From contig JADMIN010000077.1 of NCBI GenBank assembly GCA_015478575.1, forward strand, positions 1 through 8,719: DNA of 8,719 nt. Reading direction: 5' to 3'. This DNA is from Ktedonobacterales bacterium. GTDB taxonomy: Bacteria; Chloroflexota; Ktedonobacteria; Ktedonobacterales; JADMIN01. Of the stretch, positions 1-6,177 are shown piece by piece (positions within the stretch are counted from its first letter, which is position 1; the number at the start of each line of letters is the position of its first letter). Made by a program: the position numbers and the translations under genes. The notes beneath the pieces were generated by a model. It had not been told where the DNA came from. It saw only the letters and a list, made by a program, of their open reading frames with translations, and did no database searches.

Positions 1-25
1 CCAGAAGCACGCGCTGTCGTGTCAT
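1..25 (-). CDS. Possible 5' end of a gene leaving the window on the left
   Basis: On the minus strand an ATG at 25-23 opens a frame reading MTRQRVLL that continues off the window edge. A purine-rich stretch (GAAGGGATGGGA) lies just upstream and could act as a ribosome-binding site. The gene would run in the same direction as the kinase gene that ends at 114. Only eight codons are visible, so neither the product nor the reality of the gene can be judged. The rest of 1-113 shows no recognisable terminator or RNA gene. Confidence 0.25.
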
Positions 26-113
26 ACGTGCGTCCCATCCCTTCTGTAAAGCTCATACCCACTCTTCTAACGCCACACCACTTCTCCTGGTTCCCTGATC
101 CCCCCGCCCACTC

Positions 114-1217
114 CTAGCCCTCAGCCGCGGCCTCCCAGGTTTCCGCTAACGTGCCACGATAGCGGTCCAGCCAGAGCCAGACGGTATCGGCCCAGTGCAG
201 CCGCGCCAGCGCATCCTCCTCGTCGGGCGCCCCCTCAAAGTCGTCGGGGAAGATCAGATCCTCAGCGAGTCCATTGGCAAAGGCAATAGGGAAGGCCAGC
301 GCCAGCGCGTCAGCCAACAGCCGCGCCTCCTCTTCGGCGGGCGGCGCCTCATGCCCATAGGCGCTCAGGAAGCCGCGGGCAAGCGCGATATCCAGTCCAT
401 CCTCCACCAATGGTGGCGTTAGGCCAGAGGCGTCATCCCAGCGCGCGCCAGCGAAGTAGAGCAGGCTATACGCCAGCTCATCCACGCGCCGCGACCAGCG
501 GGCGGCGTCGAAATCATAGATCGCGCTCACACCCCCTGGGCCAAAGGTCAGATTGTGCGCCTGATAGTCGCCGTGAATGTGCAGCTCCGGCGGCCCAGGA
601 CGCGCCTCCAAGGCCTCGACCGCGCGCTCGATGCGCGCGTCACAGACCTCCGCCACCCGCTCCAGCCCGGCCGTGACGCTGGCTGGCAGATTCTCGCGCC
701 CTGCCGCCTGGCGAATGAGGGCACAATAGGCGGTGGCCAGCGCGGTCGGCGAGCGATCCTCCGGCCAGAGATGTGGCTGCCACTGGAAGCCAGCGGACGC
801 CTGATGCAGACTGCCCAGCGTCGCGGCGGCGGCGGCCAGTTTCGCGTCAGCGGCGGGACCATCCGAGAGGTACGGCTGCCCATCCAGCCAGCTTTGCAGT
901 TCATAGATGCCCTCCTCGACCACGCCATAGGTGGTACCGTCGGGCCGGGGCAGCAGCGACGGCACAGGCAGCCCAGCGTCGGTGAGGTGACGCATAAAGG
1001 CTTGGCGGAAGCGCGCGTCGTTCTCCGTGAGGTCCGGTGGCTGGCGGCGCACCACAAAGCGCACGCCGCCGATCGCGATCACCGGGCGCGCCTCGCCACC
1101 GAACCGCGCCGGCACCTCCCCGACCACCTGCCAGGTGCCCGGCTTGAGTTGCCACGCGGACATCACCACCATCAACTCATCCTGTGTCGTTCGTGGCTCG
1201 TCTGGTCCAGGATGCAT
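114..1217 (-). CDS. Aminoglycoside phosphotransferase (APH/ChoK-like) family kinase
   Basis: This is probably a cytoplasmic ATP-dependent small-molecule kinase of the APH / choline kinase / homoserine kinase II fold. With the start at 1217 the protein has 367 residues. The N-lobe segment RFVVRR lies near residues 53-58. The catalytic loop HGDYQAHN (H215, D217, N222) matches the Brenner motif HxDxxxxN, and the metal-binding DFD is at 235-237 (in AIYDFDAARW). Length and motif order are normal for the family, and all expected catalytic residues are present. A GTG at 1241 would add eight residues, but AAAGGA at 1233-1228 sits 10 bases before the ATG at 1217 and favours that start. The ATG at 1172 is also possible. 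The gene is divergent from the deaminase-like gene. The substrate cannot be told from sequence: homoserine, choline, hydroxylated amines and aminoglycosides are all phosphorylated by this fold. Calling it an antibiotic-resistance gene would be unjustified. Confidence 0.75.
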   Translation of the reverse strand: MHPGPDEPRTTQDELMVVMSAWQLKPGTWQVVGEVPARFGGEARPVIAIGGVRFVVRRQPPDLTENDARFRQAFMRHLTDAGLPVPSLLPRPDGTTYGVVEEGIYELQSWLDGQPYLSDGPAADAKLAAAAATLGSLHQASAGFQWQPHLWPEDRSPTALATAYCALIRQAAGRENLPASVTAGLERVAEVCDARIERAVEALEARPGPPELHIHGDYQAHNLTFGPGGVSAIYDFDAARWSRRVDELAYSLLYFAGARWDDASGLTPPLVEDGLDIALARGFLSAYGHEAPPAEEEARLLADALALAFPIAFANGLAEDLIFPDDFEGAPDEEDALARLHWADTVWLWLDRYRGTLAETWEAAAEG

Positions 1218-1227
1218 CGCCGTCACG

Positions 1228-1233
1228 TCCTTT
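1228..1233 (-). promoter_or_regulatory. Ribosome-binding site choosing the kinase start
   Basis: AAAGGA on the minus strand, 10 bases before the ATG at 1217. It lies inside the first codons of the longer GTG-initiated reading frame and argues against the GTG at 1241, which has no purine-rich stretch upstream. Confidence 0.4.
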
Positions 1234-1241
1234 CTCTTCAC

Positions 1242-1401
1242 GACTCATGCGTGAGCCTGGCCACGTTGCGTTTGCCTCGCGGATACTGTACCGCATGGCG
1301 GCGCGGCGTGTGGCGCCGGATAATGAGACAAACAGCCATGCCGCCTGTGTGCCATATGCTACAATCTTGCGAAATACACCACACAAACTGGGGAAGAAGG
1401 C
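1242..1401. other. Divergent intergenic region between kinase and deaminase-like gene
   Basis: This stretch separates two divergent genes, so it must hold promoters for both. The rightward one is clear (extended -10 at 1357-1365). For the leftward gene the only candidate seen is TACAGT on the minus strand at 1290-1285. It has no convincing -35 box, so it is a weak suggestion. No operator-like long palindrome was seen. Confidence 0.4.
1357..1365 (+). promoter_or_regulatory. Extended -10 promoter of the deaminase-like gene
   Basis: TGCTACAAT, an extended -10 element (TGn followed by TACAAT), lies 36 bases before the ATG at 1402. No good -35 box is visible at 16-18 bases upstream, which is normal for extended -10 promoters. 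Transcription would begin near 1372 and leave a leader of about 30 bases. The same TGnTACAAT pattern stands before both Uma2 genes. Confidence 0.6.
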
Positions 1402-2415
1402 ATGACGATGGGGAGTATCTTGGACGACCGTCCCGAACTTGCCGACCTACACGCGCACGTCGGCGGCGCGGTGGACGCCGCCATCATGTGGAGCATCGCC
1501 CATCAGCAGGGCATCCGGCTCCCGACCAAAGACTACTGGCAATTCGTCGAGATGATCACGGTCAGCCATCCCGACAAGGTCAACAACCTCGCTGAGTACG
1601 ACCAGATCTTCCGCTGGACCGAACTGATCCAATCCAGCCCACTCGCCCTTGAGCGCTCGGTCTATGAGATTATCGGCGGCGCGTACCGCAAGTGCAACAT
1701 CACCACACTAGAACTGCGCTTCAATCCCATGAAGCGCAACCGCGACGGTGAACAGGATCTTGACCACATCATCACCGCGGCGATTCGCGGGCAGGACCGC
1801 GCCTCACTCGAATATCCCCATGTGCGGTCCGGCCTCATTCTGATGATGGACCGCACGTTCCCGCTGGAACTCAACGCCATCATCGTCGAGAAGGCGATGC
1901 GCTATCGCTCCCGTGGCATCCTCGGCATTGACATCGCCGGTCCGCCTAACCCAGACTTCTCCTATCGCGAATACCAGGGTCTGGTGGAGCGCGCGCGCGG
2001 CGCCGGCCTAGGGGTGACGATCCACACCGGCGAGGAAGGGCGCATTGAGGATATGTGGGAGGTCATCGAATACCTACGCCCACAGCGCATCGGACATGGC
2101 ATCCTCTGCGCCTATGATGAGCGCCTGATGGAGCGCGTCATCCGTGATGGCATCACGCTGGAAGTCTGCCCCACCTCCAATCTCCGCACCAAAGCCGTGC
2201 GTGACCTCCAAGAGCTGCGTTTCATCCTCGACACGCTCCGCACGCATGACGTGCCCTTCACCATCAACACCGACGGCCCAGAGATGCTGCTGACCAACGT
2301 GGTCGGCGAGTTCCGCCTACTACTGGAGCACGGCATGCTCACCGAAGCGGACGTCCGCCGCTGTGTCGCGACAGCCCACAGCGCAAGCTTCCTGAATGCC
2401 TCCTGCGCCATCTAG
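1402..2415 (+). CDS. Adenosine deaminase superfamily metallohydrolase (divergent)
   Basis: This is a 337-residue cytoplasmic TIM-barrel amidohydrolase, close in length to typical adenosine deaminases (about 330-350). Visible motifs in order are: LHAHVGG with metal ligands H17 and H19; HTGEEG with metal ligand H208 and proton-shuttle E211; RIGHG with H232; EVCPTSN at 254-260; and NTDGP with metal ligand D291. All catalytic and zinc-binding positions known from adenosine deaminase are kept. Two substrate-contact segments differ. The usual NTDD is NTDG, so the second Asp, which contacts the purine ring in adenosine deaminase, is Gly292. The usual glycine-plus-acidic segment (GDE or similar) after strand 4 reads AGPP (179-182). 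A deaminase acting on a modified or different purine or amine is therefore more likely than plain adenosine deaminase; this is inference. GGGGAAG precedes the ATG at 1402, but AGAAGG is also well placed for an ATG two codons later (1408). Confidence 0.82.
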   Translation: MTMGSILDDRPELADLHAHVGGAVDAAIMWSIAHQQGIRLPTKDYWQFVEMITVSHPDKVNNLAEYDQIFRWTELIQSSPLALERSVYEIIGGAYRKCNITTLELRFNPMKRNRDGEQDLDHIITAAIRGQDRASLEYPHVRSGLILMMDRTFPLELNAIIVEKAMRYRSRGILGIDIAGPPNPDFSYREYQGLVERARGAGLGVTIHTGEEGRIEDMWEVIEYLRPQRIGHGILCAYDERLMERVIRDGITLEVCPTSNLRTKAVRDLQELRFILDTLRTHDVPFTINTDGPEMLLTNVVGEFRLLLEHGMLTEADVRRCVATAHSASFLNASCAI

Positions 2416-2488
2416 CGACGGGCGAGTGGTGAGAGCGCGGCGCCGGGAAGACGGGCTAGAGCATGTCGCGCTGGCGGCCCGCGCCTGG

Positions 2489-3211
2489 CTAGGGCATATA
2501 CCGCTGCCAGGCGGCAACCGCCGCGACGAGCAGCGGCGCGATGGCGAGCGCGGGCAGGAAGTTGGCCACGCGCAGGTCGCGAACCTTGAGCAGTTTCAAG
2601 CCGATGGCCACCAAGATCAGCCCACCCGTCGCGGTCAGCTCGATGATGGCGGTGGGGTTGGCGCCGAGCGCGGGGGCGAGCACGTGCGCGCCCAAGCTCA
2701 AACCGCCCTGGTAGACCAAAATCACAACGACGGAGAGCAGCACGCCCCAGCCCAGCGCCGCGCTAAAGGCCAGCGCGCTGAAGCCGTCGAGCACCGACTT
2801 GATAGCCAGTTTCGTCGTGTCACCTCTGAGACCATTATCGAGCGCGCCGAGAATCGAGAGCGGCCCAACGCAGAAGACAAGGCTCGACGTGACGAATGCC
2901 TCACTCACCGTCGAGCCTGTGCGGGCCACCCGCCGCTGCACCCAATCGCCGAGCCGCTGGAGTCCACGGTCAATATTCACTATCTCACCGAGCATGGTGC
3001 CGATCAGCAGGCTCCCCAGCACGATGAGCGCATTCCTCGTGGCGATGGCATCCAGCAGGCCGATCAGCACGACGAAGAGACCCAGGACACCGAAAAGCGA
3101 CTCATGGATGCGCTCCGGCAACCGATTGCCCACAATGGTGCCGAGCACGCCGCCAACCATGACCGTTAGCGCGTTGAGGATGGTGCCATCGAGTGTCGTG
3201 AACAGGCTCAT
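2489..3211 (-). CDS. DUF554 family polytopic membrane protein
   Basis: A 240-residue integral membrane protein recognised as DUF554 (YdfK-like), whose function is not established; a transporter role is often suspected. About seven hydrophobic segments can be seen, near residues 8-28, 37-54, 60-78, 105-124, 145-168, 190-208 and 213-234. The conserved signatures are GTILNALTVMVGG near the N-terminus, CVGPLSILGALDNGLRGD at 114-131, and KSVLDGFSALAFSAALGWGV at 138-157. The length is normal for the family (about 230-240). An in-frame GTG at 3232 would add seven residues, but the ATG at 3211 fits the usual family N-terminus. The gene converges on the deaminase-like gene with 73 bases between the stops, and no strong terminator is visible there. 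It is divergent from ispE. Its leader contains three 13-bp tandem repeats. Confidence 0.85.
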   Translation of the reverse strand: MSLFTTLDGTILNALTVMVGGVLGTIVGNRLPERIHESLFGVLGLFVVLIGLLDAIATRNALIVLGSLLIGTMLGEIVNIDRGLQRLGDWVQRRVARTGSTVSEAFVTSSLVFCVGPLSILGALDNGLRGDTTKLAIKSVLDGFSALAFSAALGWGVLLSVVVILVYQGGLSLGAHVLAPALGANPTAIIELTATGGLILVAIGLKLLKVRDLRVANFLPALAIAPLLVAAVAAWQRYMP

Positions 3212-3217
3212 ATGCTC

Positions 3218-3256
3218 ACTATTCCGCCCCACTATTCCGCTCCACTATTCCGCTCT
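3218..3256. repeat. Three tandem copies of a 13-bp repeat
   Basis: Units begin at 3218, 3231 and 3244. Each starts ACTATTCCGC, followed by CCC, TCC or TCT. On the minus strand they read as GCGGAATAGT repeats and lie immediately upstream of the DUF554 ATG, inside its predicted leader. They could be a repeated protein-binding site or a slippage-prone microsatellite; the sequence alone does not decide. Confidence 0.85.
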
Positions 3257-3292
3257 GGTGATCGCGCGTGGCTGGCGCCGCGCGTGGCGCCT

Positions 3293-3298
3293 ATTATA
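3293..3298 (-). promoter_or_regulatory. -10 element for the DUF554 gene
   Basis: A perfect TATAAT is read on the minus strand. TTGGCG at 3322-3317 is a fair -35 box at 18-base spacing. The start of transcription would be near 3286, leaving a leader of about 75 bases that includes the 13-bp repeats. The element overlaps the rightward -10 candidate for ispE. Confidence 0.5.
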
Positions 3299-3300
3299 CT
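3295..3300 (+). promoter_or_regulatory. -10 element for ispE
   Basis: TATACT on the plus strand lies 45 bases before the ispE ATG at 3346. No good -35 box was found. It overlaps the leftward TATAAT by four bases, so the two divergent promoters would share the same melted DNA. Confidence 0.4.
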
Positions 3301-3345
3301 GGAAGAGAAGACGCCACGCCAAGCGCCAGAGAGGCAAGAGGTCAT

Positions 3346-4239
3346 ATGCCGCGCTATTCCTCCATCTTCGTCCCCGCCTATGCCAAGATCAACCTCACGC
3401 TCAGCGTGCTGGGCAGACGGGACGACGGCTATCATGCGCTGGCTTCGGTGATGCAGACCATCTCGCTCCACGACACGCTGCGCATCACACCCAACGCTTC
3501 CGGCGCCTGCGTCTGCGAGACCGACGTGCCAGCGCTCCAGTCGCCCGATAATCTCGCGCTGCGTGCCGCGTGGCTGCTCGCCGCCACCGCTGCGGATGGC
3601 ACACCAGGCGTCGCCATCGAGCTACGCAAGGAGATTCCAGCGCAAGGCGGCCTCGGCGGCGGCAGCGGTGATGCCGCGACGGTGCTGGTCGCGCTGAATG
3701 CCTTGTGGCGTACCCACCACCCACAAGCGGAGCTCGAGCGGCTGGGGGCCACGTTGGGGTCCGATGTGCCATTCTTCGTGCGCGGCGGCACCTGCCTGAT
3801 CGAGGGACGCGGCGAGCGGGTCACGCCCCTACCTGATGTCGAGTAACTCTGGCTGGTGCTGGCCAAGCCACCGATCAGCATTCCAACGGCGGCGGTCTTT
3901 CGCGCGCTCGCCCCCTCAGAATGTACATCCGGCCAGGCCACCGCTGACGTAGCCCAGATGATTCGTCAGGGAGAGCCGCTGCCCTTCGAGCGCCTAACGA
4001 ACTCGCTGGAGCCTGGGGTGCTACGGACCTATCCCGAGGTGGCGGCCACCCGCGCCGCGCTGCTGGAGGCTGGGGCGCCACTGGTACGCCTGAGCGGCAG
4101 CGGGCCGACGCTCTACGCACCTTTCCGCCAACTCGCCGAGGCCGCCGCCGTTCACACACGCGCGCGCCACGCTGGCATACGCGTCTGGCTCTGCCGCACC
4201 GTTCCGCGTGCCGAGGTCGCCCACTCGCGCCCCACGTGA
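3346..4239 (+). pseudogene. ispE: 4-diphosphocytidyl-2-C-methyl-D-erythritol kinase, interrupted by an in-frame TAA
   Basis: IspE is the GHMP kinase that uses ATP to phosphorylate CDP-methylerythritol in the MEP route to isoprenoid precursors. The frame from the ATG at 3346 (AAGAGG just upstream) to the TGA at 4239 is 297 codons, a normal IspE length, but codon 167 is TAA (3844-3846). Before the stop are the catalytic-lysine segment AYAKINLTL, the ATP-binding loop GGLGGGSGDAA, and GSDVPFF with the catalytic aspartate. After it, in the same frame, are LWLVLAKPP, STAAVF-like PTAAVF, and the third GHMP motif LSGSGPTLYA. Nothing else appears damaged, so the lesion is a single codon. As it stands the gene gives a 166-residue product lacking the C-terminal lobe. 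A GTG at 3856 could restart the second half (127 residues) but has no ribosome-binding site. Recent inactivation with another copy elsewhere, a sequencing error, or readthrough are all possible. Confidence 0.85.
3844..3846 (+). other. Premature TAA codon within ispE
   Basis: The TAA lies between PLPDVE and LWLVLAKPP in an otherwise continuous IspE reading frame. A single C-to-T change from CAA (Gln) would be enough to create it; GAA, AAA, TAC, TAT, TCA or TTA are also one step away. TAA serves as the real stop of the neighbouring glycosyltransferase gene, so the codon is not simply reassigned in this genome. Confidence 0.9.
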
Positions 4240-4342
4240 GGCGAAGGCGTCGAGCAAACTCCTCCACGGCGGCACGAGCGAGCGGAGCCACGCTTTGGCG
4301 TATCGCTCGATAGACAGGCCATCAGGCCGGCCTCGCGACCAT

Positions 4343-4374
4343 GGCGCGTAGCGGCTGAGGCGCGTAGCGGCTGG
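4343..4374. repeat. 16-bp tandem duplication upstream of the glycosyltransferase gene
   Basis: GGCGCGTAGCGGCTGA at 4343-4358 is followed directly by GGCGCGTAGCGGCTGG at 4359-4374, with only the last base different. The second unit runs into the GGGAG ribosome-binding site of the next gene. The 147 bases between ispE and this gene (4240-4386) show no other recognisable signal, apart from GC-rich sequence. Confidence 0.8.
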
Positions 4375-4386
4375 GAGTCGTCCCCT

Positions 4387-5394
4387 ATGCGCATCATAAT
4401 CGCCCATTCACACCTGGATAGCTTCGGCGGCGGCGAGCGCGCCACGCTGGAGCTACTGCGCCATCTCAGCGCCCGCCACGCCGTAGAGTTGTGGGCGGGT
4501 GGCTATACCCCACAGGCCACCTTCGCCGGGCTAGGCGACTATCCCCGGCGCGATATCTCCCCCCTGGGCTGGCTCCGCGACACCCCCCGCGCCGACGCGG
4601 TCGTGGCGCAGACCTTCGGCGCCTATCTGCTGGCCTTGCGCCATCCGCGCACGGTCAGCTACCTGCACAGCCTGCGCTCCGTCTACCTCCATGGCGGGTG
4701 GCGCCCCGATCTGGTGGCCCGCCGCGCGCTCGACCACCGCGCGCTCGACAGCGCGGCGGCGCTGCTCGCCAACAGCACCTACACAGCGGAACAGGCCCAG
4801 CGGCGTTATGAGCGGCCAGTCGCGGTCGTGCCACCCGGCGCGGACGAGACCCTCTTCGCACTTCCAGAGCGCGTCGGCAGATACGCCCTCTACGTTGGCC
4901 GACTCGTGCCAGAGAAAGGTCTCGAGCGATTGCTGGCGTGGAGCGCCTCGGTGCCGATTGATCTGGTCATCGTGGGCGCTGGCACCGCTGGCTATGTGGC
5001 CCACCTGCGCGCGCTGGCGGGGCCGCGCACCCACTTCACCGGGCCGCTCACGGGCGCCGCGCTGGCGGGCGCCTACGATGGCGCACGCTACCTCACCTTC
5101 GTCCCCCATGCAGAGGAGTTCGGTCTGGCCGCGCTGGACGCGATGGCCGCGGCCCGGCCAGTGCTCGCCGCCCCCGAAGGTGGGCTGGCGGAGCTGGTGC
5201 GTGACGGCGAGACAGGTCTCTTTGCGCGCGATGCCCGCGCGTTCGCCGTGGCCTCAGCGCGGCTGCTGGCCAACGAGGCACTCTGCCTGCGGCTGGGGCG
5301 CACGGGCCGTGCCCGCGCCCGTGAATATACGTGGGCGCGCTTCGCGCAGGGCGTGGAGGCAGCGTGCCTGGCGGCGGCGGGCGGCCGGGCGTAA
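4387..5394 (+). CDS. GT4-type (GT-B fold) glycosyltransferase
   Basis: This 335-residue protein looks like a retaining GT4-family glycosyltransferase that moves a sugar from a nucleotide-sugar donor to a lipid, glycan or cell-envelope acceptor, acting at the inner face of the membrane. The acceptor loop FGGGERATLELLRHL lies at 13-27. The C-terminal Rossmann domain begins near YALYVGRLVPEKGLERLL (166-183), where R172 and K177 are the usual donor-phosphate contacts. The E-x7-E motif appears as EEFGLAALDAM, with E243 and Asp251 in place of the second Glu, a conservative change. GGLAELVRDGETGLFA (265-280) is the normal family C-terminal signature. No signal peptide or membrane segment is visible. 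GGGAG ends 9 bases before the ATG. No promoter is visible in the 147 bases after ispE, so co-transcription with ispE is plausible. The last codons and stop are copied again at 6070-6085 as part of the downstream duplication. Donor and acceptor cannot be assigned. Confidence 0.85.
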   Translation: MRIIIAHSHLDSFGGGERATLELLRHLSARHAVELWAGGYTPQATFAGLGDYPRRDISPLGWLRDTPRADAVVAQTFGAYLLALRHPRTVSYLHSLRSVYLHGGWRPDLVARRALDHRALDSAAALLANSTYTAEQAQRRYERPVAVVPPGADETLFALPERVGRYALYVGRLVPEKGLERLLAWSASVPIDLVIVGAGTAGYVAHLRALAGPRTHFTGPLTGAALAGAYDGARYLTFVPHAEEFGLAALDAMAAARPVLAAPEGGLAELVRDGETGLFARDARAFAVASARLLANEALCLRLGRTGRARAREYTWARFAQGVEAACLAAAGGRA

Positions 5395-5426
5395 GCGCCT
5401 CCTCGCACGCTCGCCTCGTGGCCGCG

Positions 5427-5435
5427 TGATACAAT
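5427..5435 (+). promoter_or_regulatory. Extended -10 promoter of the first Uma2 gene
   Basis: TGATACAAT is an extended -10 element, 40 bases before the ATG at 5476. The -35 position holds only ACGCTC, which is a poor match. It is the same element type as before the deaminase-like gene. Transcription probably begins near 5442. Confidence 0.6.
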
Positions 5436-5475
5436 GGCGACAGACCACACCTGACGGAAAGCGAGGGAAGACCAC

Positions 5476-6048
5476 ATGGCCGCGCCACAGCCCACCTGGG
5501 GGGAAGTCTATGCCGTCCCTCCCACCACCACCGCCGATGACTTGCTGCGCCTACCAGAGGATGGCAGCACCTATGAACTCTATGAAGGGGTACTGGTGCG
5601 CGAGATGACCTCCCCAGGACATGCGGATATCTGTCAGCGGCTGGGCGTCGAGTTGGGCCTTTATGCACGGACCACTGGCTATGCCAACCGCATTCTCCAG
5701 AACGCGCTCTTCGATCTGACCCCGCCAGGCGCGACACGCAAGACCGTGCTCGCGCCGGATCTCGCCATCATGCGGAGCGGTGCTCGTCCTCCGTGGAATG
5801 TCCCCCATGAGACGCCGCTGCTGGCCGTGGAGGTCGTCTCCGAATCCCAGACCCTCACCGAGTTGGCGCTCAAAGCCCAGTTCTACCGCAACGTCGGCGT
5901 GGACGCCGTCTGGATCATTGATTACAAGTCACGCACCGTCGAGGTCTGGCAGGCGCACTCCACCACCACACTCCACGACACCGAGCTGCTCACCAGCCCG
6001 CTGCTCCCTGGCTTCAGCGTAGCGGTCGCGTTCCTGCTCGATGGCTAG
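5476..6048 (+). CDS. Uma2 family protein (PD-(D/E)XK nuclease fold), first copy
   Basis: A 190-residue Uma2 (formerly DUF820) protein with the predicted restriction-endonuclease-like fold; the family's cellular role is unknown. The N-terminal family signature is TYELYEGVLVREM (32-44) followed by PGHADICQRLGVEL (47-60). The nuclease-like core is APDLAIM (D95), then AVEVVSES (E119), and K133 in the segment LKAQFYRNVGVDAVWIIDY (132-150). The acidic and lysine positions expected for metal-dependent cleavage are kept, so the protein could be active; this is inference. The length is standard for the family. GAGGGA ends 7 bases before the ATG. The gene has its own extended -10 promoter and is not obviously part of an operon. 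It is identical at every base to the second copy at 6178-6750. Uma2 genes are commonly found in many copies per genome in Chloroflexota and Cyanobacteria. Confidence 0.88.
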   Translation: MAAPQPTWGEVYAVPPTTTADDLLRLPEDGSTYELYEGVLVREMTSPGHADICQRLGVELGLYARTTGYANRILQNALFDLTPPGATRKTVLAPDLAIMRSGARPPWNVPHETPLLAVEVVSESQTLTELALKAQFYRNVGVDAVWIIDYKSRTVEVWQAHSTTTLHDTELLTSPLLPGFSVAVAFLLDG

Positions 6049-6098
6049 CCCCACCGCCTTCGCGTCCCTGGCGGGCGGCCGGGCGTAAGCGCCTCCTC

Positions 6099-6114
6099 GC
6101 ACGCTCGCACGCTC
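6099..6114. repeat. 8-bp tandem duplication special to the second copy
   Basis: GCACGCTC occurs twice in a row here, but once (5405-5412) in the first copy. The extra unit sits just upstream of, or within, the -35 region of the second Uma2 promoter. It is the only length difference between the two copies. Confidence 0.9.
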
Positions 6115-6128
6115 GCCTCATGGCCGCG

Positions 6129-6137
6129 TGATACAAT
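6129..6137 (+). promoter_or_regulatory. Extended -10 promoter of the second Uma2 gene
   Basis: TGATACAAT is placed exactly as in the first copy, 40 bases before the ATG at 6178. The spacer carries the single substitution between the copies (A at 6120) and the 8-bp insertion lies upstream, so the core element is unchanged. Confidence 0.6.
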
Positions 6138-6177
6138 GGCGACAGACCACACCTGACGGAAAGCGAGGGAAGACCAC

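Larger units (their letters stand above)
5376..6058. repeat. Tandem duplication, first copy
   Basis: This unit contains the last bases of the glycosyltransferase gene, a promoter and a complete Uma2 gene. It recurs at 6070-6760 with a period of 702 bases. From 5419 to 6058 all 640 bases match the second copy (6121-6760). Upstream of that, the first copy lacks 8 bases present in the second and has G at 5418 where the second has A at 6120. Eleven unrelated bases (6059-6069) separate the copies. No terminal inverted repeats were found. Confidence 0.95.

Noticed and set aside
114..1217. Antibiotic-resistance aminoglycoside kinase
   Set aside because: Only the general fold motifs are visible; the family is mostly made of kinases for other substrates and nothing here points to drug modification.
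555..1595. Long open frame on the plus strand opposite the kinase gene
   Set aside because: It is antisense to a gene with clear catalytic motifs, is rich in Arg and His in a manner typical of GC-rich shadow frames, and shows no domain.
2416..2488. Terminator between the convergent deaminase-like and DUF554 genes
   Set aside because: The GC-rich stretch contains short palindromes such as GGCGCC, but no stable stem followed by a T run.
2396..3169. Long open frame on the plus strand opposite the DUF554 gene
   Set aside because: The sequence is highly charged and low in complexity (many E, R, Q, H), which is the mirror of a hydrophobic membrane protein on the other strand.
3844..3846. TAA read as a sense codon in this genome
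   Set aside because: The glycosyltransferase gene ends naturally at TAA (5392-5394), and TAG and TGA also serve as stops in the window, so reassignment has no support here.
3856..4239. Separate gene starting at the GTG after the ispE stop
   Set aside because: No ribosome-binding site precedes it, and the protein is exactly the missing C-terminal lobe of IspE in the same frame, so it is treated as part of the broken gene.
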